64,000 nt of DNA from Thermococcus sp. 2319x1 (GTDB lineage: Archaea; Methanobacteriota_B; Thermococci; Thermococcales; Thermococcaceae), in the NCBI RefSeq assembly GCF_001484685.1, contig NZ_CP012200.1:1854321-1918320 (forward strand), read 5' to 3'. The notes below the pieces were generated by a model, which searched no databases, was not told where the DNA came from, and saw nothing but the letters and a program-made list of their open reading frames with translations. Below, piece by piece: positions 1 to 7,636 of this stretch (its first letter is position 1; every line of letters starts with the position of its first letter). The translations under genes were made by a program, and so were the position numbers.

Positions 1-92
1 TGATCCAACGTTTCCTTAATCTGCGGTATAATCTTGGCTATTGCCTCTTCCTCATTCATAGTGGGCAAAATCACTGAAACTTCAACGCTCAT
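1..92 (-). CDS. Glycosyltransferase family 2, N-terminal fragment (runs off window)
   Basis: Only the first 30 codons are inside the window. They read MSVEVSVILPTMNEEEAI and onward, the nucleotide-binding start (VSVILPTMNEE) typical of GT2 enzymes of the dolichol-phosphate mannosyl- or glucosyltransferase type. The ATG lies 11 bases inside the 3' end of the GT4 gene upstream of it, so the two are translationally coupled. In this context (aglB, other transferases) it most likely builds or charges the lipid-linked N-glycan. Whether it is a DPM-like synthase or another GT2 cannot be decided from 30 residues. Confidence 0.7.
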   Translation of the reverse strand, partial: MSVEVSVILPTMNEEEAIAKIIPQIKETLD

Positions 93-1191
93 TTAGGACC
101 CTCTCATAGAACTTTTCTGTTAGTTCAGCTATGTTCTCCCAATCGTATCGTTTAGCGTTTTTCACGCAATTTCTTTTAAATTTTTTTCCGCTAAAGAGCG
201 AAATTTCTATGTATTCTGCTAAAGAGCTTGGAGTAGACGATGAAATAAACCCGTTATATCCGTGAATTATTAAGTCCTTAGATGCATTCATGGGATAATT
301 GAGAGTTATTACGGGAAGTCCAGAGGCGTTCGCCTCCAAAACAACTATCCCAAAACCTTCACGTTTGGAAGGGAGGACAAAAACTTTTGAAGATTTTAGA
401 TAAGATATAACTTCTTCGTAGTCCCTAAGAAAGCCGAGGAATTTCACATTTTGGGATAGCTTCAGCACTGATGCTAAACTTACCAGTCTCTCTTTTTCTG
501 GGCCTTCACCAATAATTAAAACTTTCAAATCAGGAACGTTATTTTTTACTATTTCCACAGCTCTTAGAAGCAAATCAACGTTTTTCTCTTTTATTAACCT
601 TCCAACGAAGATTATGTCATATTCCTCATCTCTTCCACTTACTTTTTGTATTCTCTTGAAATCAATCCCATTCGGAATAAATTCGCTCGTCACGCCAAGA
701 GAGTGCAGTCTCTTCTGAGTTAACCTAGAGACGGAAACATTGTTTTTTGTCAATTTACTCGTTACTTTTTCTATTTGGAGCCCAAATATTCCTAAGTCTC
801 CTAAGTACTCCTTCCAGTACTCTCTCCAAACTTCATGCCACGTTATTACTAAGGGAGTATTCTTTATGATCGAATGAAACTTGGCCGAAAAACAAGAGAG
901 GTAAGGAAACTGCTGGCAGTCTATAATATCGTACTCACCTTTAAATTTCAGGAAAAGCTTTGATGCAAAGTAAAGTGCCTCCCTTATTGATCTTTTTCCA
1001 CCCTTATAGAGGTTCTTCCCTTTTCCTACTCCATAGAACTTTATATCCCCTAAGTTTTCTTCTCCCCATTGAAGGCCAAACCAGTGAACCTCATGTTTTT
1101 TAGCTAGTCTACTCCCTATTTCATAAATCCTTTTTTCAACTCCTCCTTTGATCCAGGGATAAACGGCATCATAAACGTATGCTATTCTCAT
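82..1191 (-). CDS. Glycosyltransferase family 4 (GT-B fold)
   Basis: A 369-residue protein with the GT4 layout: an N-terminal acceptor domain starting with a glycine-rich GGVEKR loop (residues 16-21), PNGID near 173-177, the donor-domain GRLIKEKN (197-204), and the E-x7-E signature in EGFGIVVLE (278-286) that binds the nucleotide sugar. No membrane segment is visible, so it probably acts at the cytoplasmic face of the membrane on a lipid-linked glycan. It starts 6 bases downstream of the aglB stop and overlaps the next GT2 gene, so the three form one leftward operon. Donor and acceptor sugars cannot be told from sequence. Confidence 0.88.
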   Translation of the reverse strand: MRIAYVYDAVYPWIKGGVEKRIYEIGSRLAKKHEVHWFGLQWGEENLGDIKFYGVGKGKNLYKGGKRSIREALYFASKLFLKFKGEYDIIDCQQFPYLSCFSAKFHSIIKNTPLVITWHEVWREYWKEYLGDLGIFGLQIEKVTSKLTKNNVSVSRLTQKRLHSLGVTSEFIPNGIDFKRIQKVSGRDEEYDIIFVGRLIKEKNVDLLLRAVEIVKNNVPDLKVLIIGEGPEKERLVSLASVLKLSQNVKFLGFLRDYEEVISYLKSSKVFVLPSKREGFGIVVLEANASGLPVITLNYPMNASKDLIIHGYNGFISSSTPSSLAEYIEISLFSGKKFKRNCVKNAKRYDWENIAELTEKFYERVLNER

Positions 1192-1197
1192 TTTCCA

Positions 1198-3174
1198 TCA
1201 CTTAACTTTGAATATCTTGATGATGCCGCCGTCTGAATAGAATGGGGTTGAGTTTATGAACATTAACTGGGCAAGGGGCGTGTTAAATGCTTTTTCAGAC
1301 ATTAAAACGGCGTATCCGTAATTTAGGTTTATGTATACAACGCTACCACTTATTGTGCCTTCTTTTAGCTTTGCTCTTACTATTTCCTTGCCCCTCTCTA
1401 CCCAAACTTCTTTTGGTGTGAACGTCATTTTTGGCGTCACAACTTTAACTTCCCAAGCATCCCCTGGTTTTGCTACAACTTTGTAACCACCTTTAGAAAA
1501 CACGAAAGCTCCAAAAGTATACTCTAATGGCAGGAGCATAATGGAATATTCGCCACTATTTACACCGGCAGTCTCGAGTATTGCCCCAAACTTGTTAACA
1601 AGCTCCAAGTTTACAACCACATATTTAACCTGTCGTTTTTCAAGCTCTTTTTGGGGCAACAATCCCAAATAGTACTTAGCAACGTATGGAGCGTTCCCCT
1701 GCCCGTAAACGCTATCAGCTACTGTTGGTCTTTCTGCATAGTACTGAACAAACCCACCATAATCCCACCAAGTCAGGACTACATCACTACTGTTGGAATG
1801 CTCTTTTAGGTAAATTAATGCTCTTTCCCAATTTTTGCTCATAAAAGGCTTTGTGTTGTAGAGAGAAGCGAAAGAGAAGTATCCCACGGATGCAAAGACT
1901 AAGAAAATTAGAAAAATTGATATAACCTGCCTTTTTGAGCACTTCTCATCAATAATTTTCAAGAGGTAGGAAAAACCAAGCCCGCTCATAAACGCAACCC
2001 CTAAAGACGCCAAGAACACAAATCTAACCGCATTCACCAGCAAATAAACACTTGGGAGAATCCATCCCAAGCTGAGGAGGTTTATCACCCTGCGTCGCCT
2101 AAGCTGCAGGAGATAAAAGGGAACAAACAAGATGGAAATACTAAATGCCCTCCATAAATCTGAGACTTTTGGCCTTTGAAGCTCCATAATTGTTCCATAG
2201 ATTCTATTTCCACTAAAATACCCAAAAGCCTTAAATAAAGACGCTATTTGTTCTCTGAATATTGTTAAGGACAAGAATCCAAAGAGGAATCCCCCTATAA
2301 CAAGAACAAACAGCCGATATTTGAATTCAATCCTCACTTTTGAGAGAATTAAAAACACTGAAAGAATGAAGAGTGAAGGTAAGAAGAGGTATTTGACAAA
2401 TATTATCGGAAAACTTGAGTACATCGGATTCCAATGGGGACCTGATAATATTTTTGCGATGAGGGCTCCTATCAATGTCGTGCTTAGAAGGGCAAGGGGC
2501 ATGAAAATTCTTTCTTCTTCCCATAAAAATAGAGCAACCCCCCAAGAAAGGGCTATTCCAACTGTAAAAATAAAGAGTATTGGGTATCCCCACCAAAAGA
2601 ATGCTGAAATCCCTAGTATAATACCAATTCCAAGGAATGAAAGGTAATAAGTAAGTTTCCCCCTGTTTTTAAGCGAAACTGACAGCAAAAATAACAATAC
2701 AGAGAATAAAAACAAAATATAATTATCCCCTCTATAATAGTTTGCCATTGATCGGTGTATATGGCCGTAGCTCAATGATAGAAACAGTGCCGAAAAAATA
2801 GCCTCTTTTCTCCCATAAAAATTAAGCACTGCCATAAAGAAAAATAAAACCGTTAAAAGCCCAAAAATAACAGGCGTAATCCTAAAAGCATTATAGAGGG
2901 AAACCCCAAAAATACTCAGGGTTTTATAAACGTAGAGGGGAACATAGTATAATCCCAAAGGTTCTGTTATTTCTGCGCCAAAAGGAGCATTTGAAAGGGG
3001 ATAATACTGCAAATTTCCTTTCAGCATTTCTCTTATAACAGATACGTGAACATATGGGTCAAAGCCAAATAAGTATCCACATTTAAAATAGGGATATATT
3101 CGATATGTGAGTGTGATGAATATTATTACTATGATGGCACTTATAGTTTTGGATAATTGTTTTATGCTTTCCAT
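1198..3174 (-). CDS. aglB: Oligosaccharyltransferase, short AglB/STT3 type
   Basis: A 658-residue polytopic membrane protein that transfers a glycan from dolichol-phosphate carriers to Asn-X-Ser/Thr sequons on the outer face of the membrane. The first external loop has the metal-binding FGFDPYVH; about a dozen hydrophobic helices follow to residue ~440; the hallmark WWDYG motif is at 469-473 in the C-terminal soluble domain. The length fits the short AglB paralogues of Thermococcales (long forms exceed 900 residues). It heads an operon with a GT4 and a GT2. I did not identify the DK motif with confidence. A second, long AglB probably exists elsewhere in the genome (inference). Confidence 0.9.
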   Translation of the reverse strand: MESIKQLSKTISAIIVIIFITLTYRIYPYFKCGYLFGFDPYVHVSVIREMLKGNLQYYPLSNAPFGAEITEPLGLYYVPLYVYKTLSIFGVSLYNAFRITPVIFGLLTVLFFFMAVLNFYGRKEAIFSALFLSLSYGHIHRSMANYYRGDNYILFLFSVLLFLLSVSLKNRGKLTYYLSFLGIGIILGISAFFWWGYPILFIFTVGIALSWGVALFLWEEERIFMPLALLSTTLIGALIAKILSGPHWNPMYSSFPIIFVKYLFLPSLFILSVFLILSKVRIEFKYRLFVLVIGGFLFGFLSLTIFREQIASLFKAFGYFSGNRIYGTIMELQRPKVSDLWRAFSISILFVPFYLLQLRRRRVINLLSLGWILPSVYLLVNAVRFVFLASLGVAFMSGLGFSYLLKIIDEKCSKRQVISIFLIFLVFASVGYFSFASLYNTKPFMSKNWERALIYLKEHSNSSDVVLTWWDYGGFVQYYAERPTVADSVYGQGNAPYVAKYYLGLLPQKELEKRQVKYVVVNLELVNKFGAILETAGVNSGEYSIMLLPLEYTFGAFVFSKGGYKVVAKPGDAWEVKVVTPKMTFTPKEVWVERGKEIVRAKLKEGTISGSVVYINLNYGYAVLMSEKAFNTPLAQLMFINSTPFYSDGGIIKIFKVK

Positions 3175-3183
3175 AACATTTCC

Positions 3184-3426
3184 CTAATCTTCTTTGGGTC
3201 CCACAATTATAAATTTTCGCCCATCGAGTATGGAGGCCACAAAGATTAAGTTAAGAGCTGAAACTAAGACAGAGATAACGCCGACCTCTTGGTAGGGATA
3301 GAGTCGAGAAGTCACGTTCCAAAATATGAAGCAAGGGAGGCAATTATTGGGGACATTGAGATCTGACCTCTTCCCAGCCTTGAAGGGCGAGGCTTTCAGG
3401 TTGTAATCGTGTAGTGTGGGCTGTGG
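3184..3426 (-). pseudogene. 3'-end remnant of a membrane-protein gene
   Basis: This stretch between PLD and aglB has an open frame of 80 codons on the minus strand with no start codon that fits a whole gene. The downstream half looks genuinely coding: it reads TSRLYPYQEVGVISVLVSAL, continues as one hydrophobic helix, and ends DGRKFIIVGPKED before a TAG 10 bases upstream of aglB. The upstream half (HDYNLKASPFKAGKRSD) has unusual composition and may be unrelated DNA joined to it. I read it as the C-terminus of a deleted membrane protein that once preceded aglB in the operon. The family is not recognised. Confidence 0.4.
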
Positions 3427-3431
3427 CTAAA

Positions 3432-4043
3432 TTAGCTTTGTTCTTCCTCAAGGCTCTCCGAGGTTTCAGCTAACATTTCGAGACTCACATAAAGTGCTTC
3501 CACAACCTGAGGCTCTTTGAACTTGAGCATGTAATCCCCGCCTTTTTCGGGCCTAAGTCTGGATAAGACATTAGTTGTTCCAAGATAGGCTACTGACTTG
3601 TCAATTATAACAGCCTTCTCATGCATTTGCTTCCGTTTGTGAACTTTGAATCCATAAGACTCCATGGCACGAATATTCTTAGACTGGAACTCTCTAGACT
3701 TTGGCCCCGTGAAAACGTCAGGATGCCTTGTGTGAATTATTACTTCCACTCCCCTATTCTTGGCTCTTATGAGTGGATCCATCAGCCAGGACTCCCTGTT
3801 AATTATTTCCGCATTTATGAAGGGGGAGTAAATTACAATTTCTTCTTTAGACTTGTTAATGTCATTAATCAGATTTTCTCTGAATTCCTCAACGCTTAAG
3901 AAGTCGGGCTTGAGGTCTTCAAAGGCTTTTTGGAGTAAAGGCCTCGACTTTATTGCCTGAGCTAGTGGACCTTCCCTTTCTACGAGTTTGTAAAGGGGGC
4001 CATACTTTTCCCTAATCTCACGGATTTTGTCCCTCAATCTCAT
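3432..4043 (-). CDS. Phospholipase D-like domain protein with a single HKD motif
   Basis: About 203 residues. The N-terminus is charged and helical (MRLRDKIREIREKYG); after residue ~55 comes a PLD fold: IVIYSPFINAEII, then VEVIIHTRHP, and one HxKx4D motif in MHEKAVIIDKSVAYLGTTN. A single HKD motif implies that the active site is formed by a dimer, as in the Nuc/PLD_2 family. Such domains also occur as the C-terminus of larger helicases or restriction-type enzymes, so a nuclease role is possible. ATG at 4043 is preferred over 4067 because GGAGGTGGTG lies just upstream of it. The IS982 copy ends 47 bp upstream and probably separated this gene from its original promoter. Confidence 0.72.
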   Translation of the reverse strand: MRLRDKIREIREKYGPLYKLVEREGPLAQAIKSRPLLQKAFEDLKPDFLSVEEFRENLINDINKSKEEIVIYSPFINAEIINRESWLMDPLIRAKNRGVEVIIHTRHPDVFTGPKSREFQSKNIRAMESYGFKVHKRKQMHEKAVIIDKSVAYLGTTNVLSRLRPEKGGDYMLKFKEPQVVEALYVSLEMLAETSESLEEEQS

Positions 4044-4080
4044 GAGCACCACCTCCAAACTTCCCATTAGTTAAATGTAG

Positions 4081-4941
4081 TTAAAAATACCTTAGTTCCC
4101 ACCACCTGTGAGGTAATCCCTCCAGATTCACAGCCAGAATCGCTCCCAAAATCCTAACAGCCAAACCCCTCAAACTAACACTCCTGCTCGGTTTCAGAAG
4201 AAACTCAGAAAACTTCGAAAACAAAGTCTCAATCCGCCTGCGAAAATCAGACAGGTACTTGTAAAACTTCCCCTCCCCCAGACTACTAATCTGATTCTCC
4301 AGCTTTACCGGCGTGTAAACAACACCAAACTTCAGGAATTCCTCTTCCAACTCCCTGCTGACATACCCCTTATCCAGAAACAGAAAACAGCCAGTAAACT
4401 TTTCAACAATCACCCAGAATTTCTCCCTGACAACGCTCACATCATGCTCGTTCGCCGGATCAATGGACAATAAAGCCAGCAAATTCCCGTCAGAATAACA
4501 CGTCAGCTTGTACCCATAGTAGAACTTTTTTTAGAGGGGACAAACCCAACTGCGGGCTTTTCAGTTATGACTTCTGAAGAACCTACCTTCCCTTTCCTGT
4601 TTTTTCTGGCCAACTCTTTGGTCTCAACTGACTTCGAGTCGATTATTCTGACGTATTCCCTGGCGTGTTTTTTGAATAATTCTTCCTGAGTTATGATGAG
4701 GTTTTTCGTGCCTGTTCAAGCGTTCTGTCAGTTTGTTGTACCTGATTTTTGGGAAGAGTTTCATTTCCTCAATTAAAACCCTGTAAGCGTGCTTGTAAAC
4801 TCTGTTAAAGTGCAAGTGTGCTAGTATTGCGCGTTACGCGTAGAGGCTGATTACTTCCCTGCAGGTGTTTTTCGGGTAGTGTTTGCTGACTATCGGGTAG
4901 ATTTCGGATTTTATGGTCAGAATTTCCTGGTGGAAGTTCAT
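4081..4941 (-). pseudogene. IS982 transposase, frameshifted
   Basis: The original start is MNFHQEILTIKSEIYPIVS at 4941. Reading breaks near 4815-4840, resumes in another frame at about 4624-4815 (HFNRVYKHAYRVLIEEMKLF), and again at 4081-4482, which holds the catalytic-domain residues ALLSIDPANEHD and FLFLDKGY. A poly-T stretch near 4525-4535 carries one of the disruptions. The last frame also misses the normal stop inside the terminal repeat and runs 9 bases beyond the element. At least two shifts separate the pieces, so the protein cannot be made and the element could move only if an intact copy supplied transposase. Confidence 0.82.
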
Positions 4942-5006
4942 CACGACCACCAATCAACCAAAAAATTTAAATGCATATAAATCTAACGACCCGATGGGAA
5001 CTAAGG
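4090..5006 (-). mobile_element. IS982-family insertion sequence, full-length but inactive
   Basis: The element is bounded by perfect 12-bp terminal inverted repeats: CCTTAGTTCCCA at 4090-4101 and TGGGAACTAAGG at 4995-5006, giving 917 bp. It carries a broken DDE transposase on the minus strand. I see no convincing target-site duplication in the flanks (…gttaaaaata on the left, ttacttaaaa… on the right). Related fragments occur at 58624-58938 and 62940-63113, so this family has been active repeatedly in the genome. The assignment to IS982 rests on the transposase sequence (DKGY motif, RRRIETLFSKFSEFLL region). Confidence 0.85.
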
Positions 5007-5061
5007 TTACTTAAAAAACTTTACTCTTAATGAGGGCGTGTTTAGTTTCACCTCCCGTTAC

Positions 5062-5880
5062 TTAAACAGTACTTGACTCTGAGGAGGATTCTGTTGGTGT
5101 GATGAAACCTGGAGATTCTTTGTGTCCAAGTTTCGGATACTCTAAGAAAAATATCATTGTTGTGGTTGTGAGTGTTAGTGATATTGGGGCTGTAATTAAG
5201 ATTCCGAGAATTATGCCAATGGTGTTTAGGTTAACTGTCAAAAGTGTCATGACTATTGATATTGGAATGGCAAAAAGGAGGTATTTTATACCGTATTCAG
5301 CGTATTTTCCTCCGTTAAGGGCCAATTCCAAGCTTTTTCTGAGTGCCTCCCCAAAGGTTAGTTCTTGAGAAACTATGAGGTAAGGAGTTCCGTAGATTAA
5401 ATATGTCAGGAAAATCATTGTTGGGAGTGCGAGGAGTACAAATAATGGAGTTATCAATGCAAGGCCTATCATTACAAATAGAATTGGGAGTATTAGAACT
5501 CTGAACTTCAGCATCTCTACAAAGTATTTCCCAGCATTGTGGGGGAACTCATAAGTTCTATCCTCAAGTCCCTGCTTTATGCTTCCGAGATAGCCAGCTG
5601 CTAGATAGGATCCAATGATTGTGAACGCTATTAGTGAGATAAGTCCCGGAAGGGAAATGTTTATTCCAGGTTTTGGGTTTGGAAGTGAAACAAAACTCCA
5701 GAGATTGGGTACATCCTCCGGGAAGATGAATTTAACGCCAATATGAAATCCATGAAAGTCCAACACCCTCTCAATATTGTCAATTGAAAAGAGACTTGTA
5801 ATCATTGGAATTAACATTAACGGGATGAAATCAGATTTTCTATACCAAGCCTCCTCCAAAAGCTTCATGAACTCCACCAT
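5062..5880 (-). CDS. DUF4013-type integral membrane protein
   Basis: About 272 residues with roughly six hydrophobic helices. The pattern resembles DUF4013 proteins of Thermococcales and methanogens: a glycine-rich helix GYLGSIKQGLEDRTYEFPH followed by the long hydrophobic FVMIGLALITPLFVLLALP, then SQELTFGEALRKSLEL. The function is unknown; the fold resembles membrane proteins of unknown transport role. I prefer ATG 5880 because GGGGGTGTTT stands directly before it. A longer reading from 5922 would begin inside the 98-bp inverted-repeat element described next, and its first 14 residues look translated from that element rather than conserved. Confidence 0.7.
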   Translation of the reverse strand: MVEFMKLLEEAWYRKSDFIPLMLIPMITSLFSIDNIERVLDFHGFHIGVKFIFPEDVPNLWSFVSLPNPKPGINISLPGLISLIAFTIIGSYLAAGYLGSIKQGLEDRTYEFPHNAGKYFVEMLKFRVLILPILFVMIGLALITPLFVLLALPTMIFLTYLIYGTPYLIVSQELTFGEALRKSLELALNGGKYAEYGIKYLLFAIPISIVMTLLTVNLNTIGIILGILITAPISLTLTTTTMIFFLEYPKLGHKESPGFITPTESSSESSTV

Positions 5881-5906
5881 AAACACCCCCATCTTTAATC
5901 TGACTA

Positions 5907-6004
5907 CCTTGGTTCCCATCATGTTTTTAGTTGTGTGTTGTATGTTTACACATTAGTACTTCCTCAAGCATTCGGACTAATTTTAATTTTGATGGGAAGT
6001 AAGG
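5907..6004. repeat. 98-bp miniature inverted-repeat element with IS982-like ends
   Basis: CCTTGGTTCCCATC (5907-5920) faces GATGGGAAGTAAGG (5991-6004). Each differs by one base from CCTTAGTTCCCATC, the left terminus of the IS982 copy at 4995-5006 including two bases beyond its repeat. The internal 70 bp are AT-rich with no coding frame. Both ends match the same (5') end of IS982, so it is not a simple internal deletion; it could be a MITE or two abutting ends. It fills most of the gap between the divergent DUF4013 and SWIM genes and therefore probably affects their promoters. Confidence 0.5.
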
Positions 6005-6119
6005 TATATATAATAGTTTCTTCTAATTATCAGCTTTGAACTATTGAGCATTTTGATCTCAAAGGATTTCTCTTTAGTTCCACAAAATTTTTATCTAAGT
6101 TAATTGTCAATTTTTGGTA

Positions 6120-7514
6120 ATGAGGATGGAAGAACTTAGAAGGGTTTTCGGGAGCAGGGTATTTGAGAGGGGAGAAAGATATTACAGAGAAGGGCGGGTT
6201 ATTGGAGTTGTGAAGATAGGGGATAAGCTCTATGCAAAGGTTAAGGGGAGCAAAACATACGCAGTAGAATTCGACCTTAAAAAGAATGTGTCATACTGCA
6301 CTTGTCCCTACGGAATGAACTGCAAGCACGGTGTTTCTGCATTTTTTGCCTATTCTAACGGTGAGTTTTTTGACGGCGATGCATTTCTCAGGTCTCTGGA
6401 AGATAGGAGCAAGTCGGAAATTCTGGAAACTTTAAGAGAAATACTTGAAGACAATCCAGATATCCTGCTTGGAATAACGGAGGACGTCTCCTCATACTTT
6501 AAGGGTCACATATCTTATGAGAGCGCTCTCAGGATTAACAGGATCCTCAAAAGAAAAAAGATCCCTAAGGAGAAGGCGTGGGAGCTCGTAAAATACATAT
6601 GCAAGCACTACTACGATTTTGAGGGATTCTATGACGACTACAGGGATTTGTATTATGGTGACCTGGTTCTGGAACCTCTCTTCGAGCTCATAGAACGGGG
6701 ATTAAGTAAAGAAGACTTTGACCACTTTGTTGAGATTTTAGAGCTTTCAGAAATTCCTGAAGACGTCTATAAATATGCATACGGTGTTTTGTTGAGAAAT
6801 GCTTGGCGTTTCAGGGAAGAAATCTTAAACGCCAGTGATGTAAGCGTTAAGCTTAAAGCACCTTTGCTCGCAAAGATTGGGGAGAAGAAGAAAGCCGAAG
6901 AAATGATATTAAACTCCGATCTTAGTTTAAAGGAAAAGGTCGCTCTCCTCCTTGAAGTTAATCCAGAGCTTGCAAAGGAGCTTGGCTTAAAGCTCTCTGA
7001 CTATTCTCTTCTCATAGAATACTTCGGGAAAAAGAGAAATTATGAGGAAGTTTTGGAGATTTATGCAGAGAGTGATGGTGTGGGCTACCTCGTAAGTTAT
7101 GTCTGCGATGCCATAAAAGCCACAGGAAAATTGGACATGTTTGAGGAGATATTGAAGAAGGAAAGTAAAAGCATAGCATTCTTATGTGCCCTTGAGCTGA
7201 ATCTTGGTGACAGGCTTGCTGAGCTCTTCCCCAGTGCCCTGGAGGAATATATGAAGGGGATGCTCTCTCGCAGTGCCATTCTGGACTCGCTCTCAATAAT
7301 TCAAGACCTAAGGCCGTTGATTCCAAGCGTTGAGAGAATAATTGAATTTGAGGTCGCCAAAAAGGACAGAAGGGCATATGAGTTTGCGGCTAAACTTCTG
7401 AACCTTGTTAAAAAGGTGGATAGAGAAGAATACGAAAGGCTGGTGAAAAAGCTCAAAGAGAAATACCCGAAGGTGAGAGTACTCTGGGAGGTCCTTGAGC
7501 ACCCAGCTGACTAG
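6120..7514 (+). CDS. SWIM zinc-finger protein with long helical-repeat C-terminus
   Basis: About 464 residues. Residues ~10-65 form a SWIM zinc finger: CTCPYGMNCKH gives the CxCx5CxH ligand set, preceded by the usual RGERYYREGRV strand region. The remaining ~390 residues are almost all charged helices of the kind seen in TPR/HEAT-like solenoids (EEVLEIYAESDG, KKEKAEEMILNSDL-like segments). SWIM domains bind DNA or proteins and are found in recombination mediators and transposase-derived proteins. There is no enzyme domain. The start could be TTG 6114, ATG 6120 or ATG 6126; I chose 6120. It is a single gene convergent with the wbpA-like gene. Confidence 0.75.
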   Translation: MRMEELRRVFGSRVFERGERYYREGRVIGVVKIGDKLYAKVKGSKTYAVEFDLKKNVSYCTCPYGMNCKHGVSAFFAYSNGEFFDGDAFLRSLEDRSKSEILETLREILEDNPDILLGITEDVSSYFKGHISYESALRINRILKRKKIPKEKAWELVKYICKHYYDFEGFYDDYRDLYYGDLVLEPLFELIERGLSKEDFDHFVEILELSEIPEDVYKYAYGVLLRNAWRFREEILNASDVSVKLKAPLLAKIGEKKKAEEMILNSDLSLKEKVALLLEVNPELAKELGLKLSDYSLLIEYFGKKRNYEEVLEIYAESDGVGYLVSYVCDAIKATGKLDMFEEILKKESKSIAFLCALELNLGDRLAELFPSALEEYMKGMLSRSAILDSLSIIQDLRPLIPSVERIIEFEVAKKDRRAYEFAAKLLNLVKKVDREEYERLVKKLKEKYPKVRVLWEVLEHPAD

Positions 7515-7636
7515 AGGAAAACACGACCAAAAGAGTTAAGCTAAAGGAGTCCTGTCTCAGAGCGAAACTTCACTGAGGCCTCTGATCACGCGGTGCCCCC
7601 CACTCTCGTTATTGTAGTGTCAAAAAATAGAAAGAG
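7515..7636. other. Convergent intergenic region with a GC-rich structured core
   Basis: Between the convergent SWIM and dehydrogenase genes lies a block (about 7541-7610) that is near 59% G+C by my count, well above the surrounding intergenic DNA. It includes the palindrome GAGGCCTC and a TCAGAG/CTCTGA inverted repeat around it. The minus strand then has a T6 run (CTATTTTTTGAC, about 7618-7629) that could end the leftward operon only if transcription runs that way. High G+C in a hyperthermophile's intergenic DNA often marks a structured RNA, but I could not fit C/D or H/ACA box consensus. No open frame of note. Confidence 0.25.

Noticed and set aside
7541-7610. C/D box sRNA on the minus strand (GTGATCA … CTCTGA)
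   Set aside because: The C-like box deviates from RTGATGA and no proper D'/C' pair with 12-nt spacing is present.
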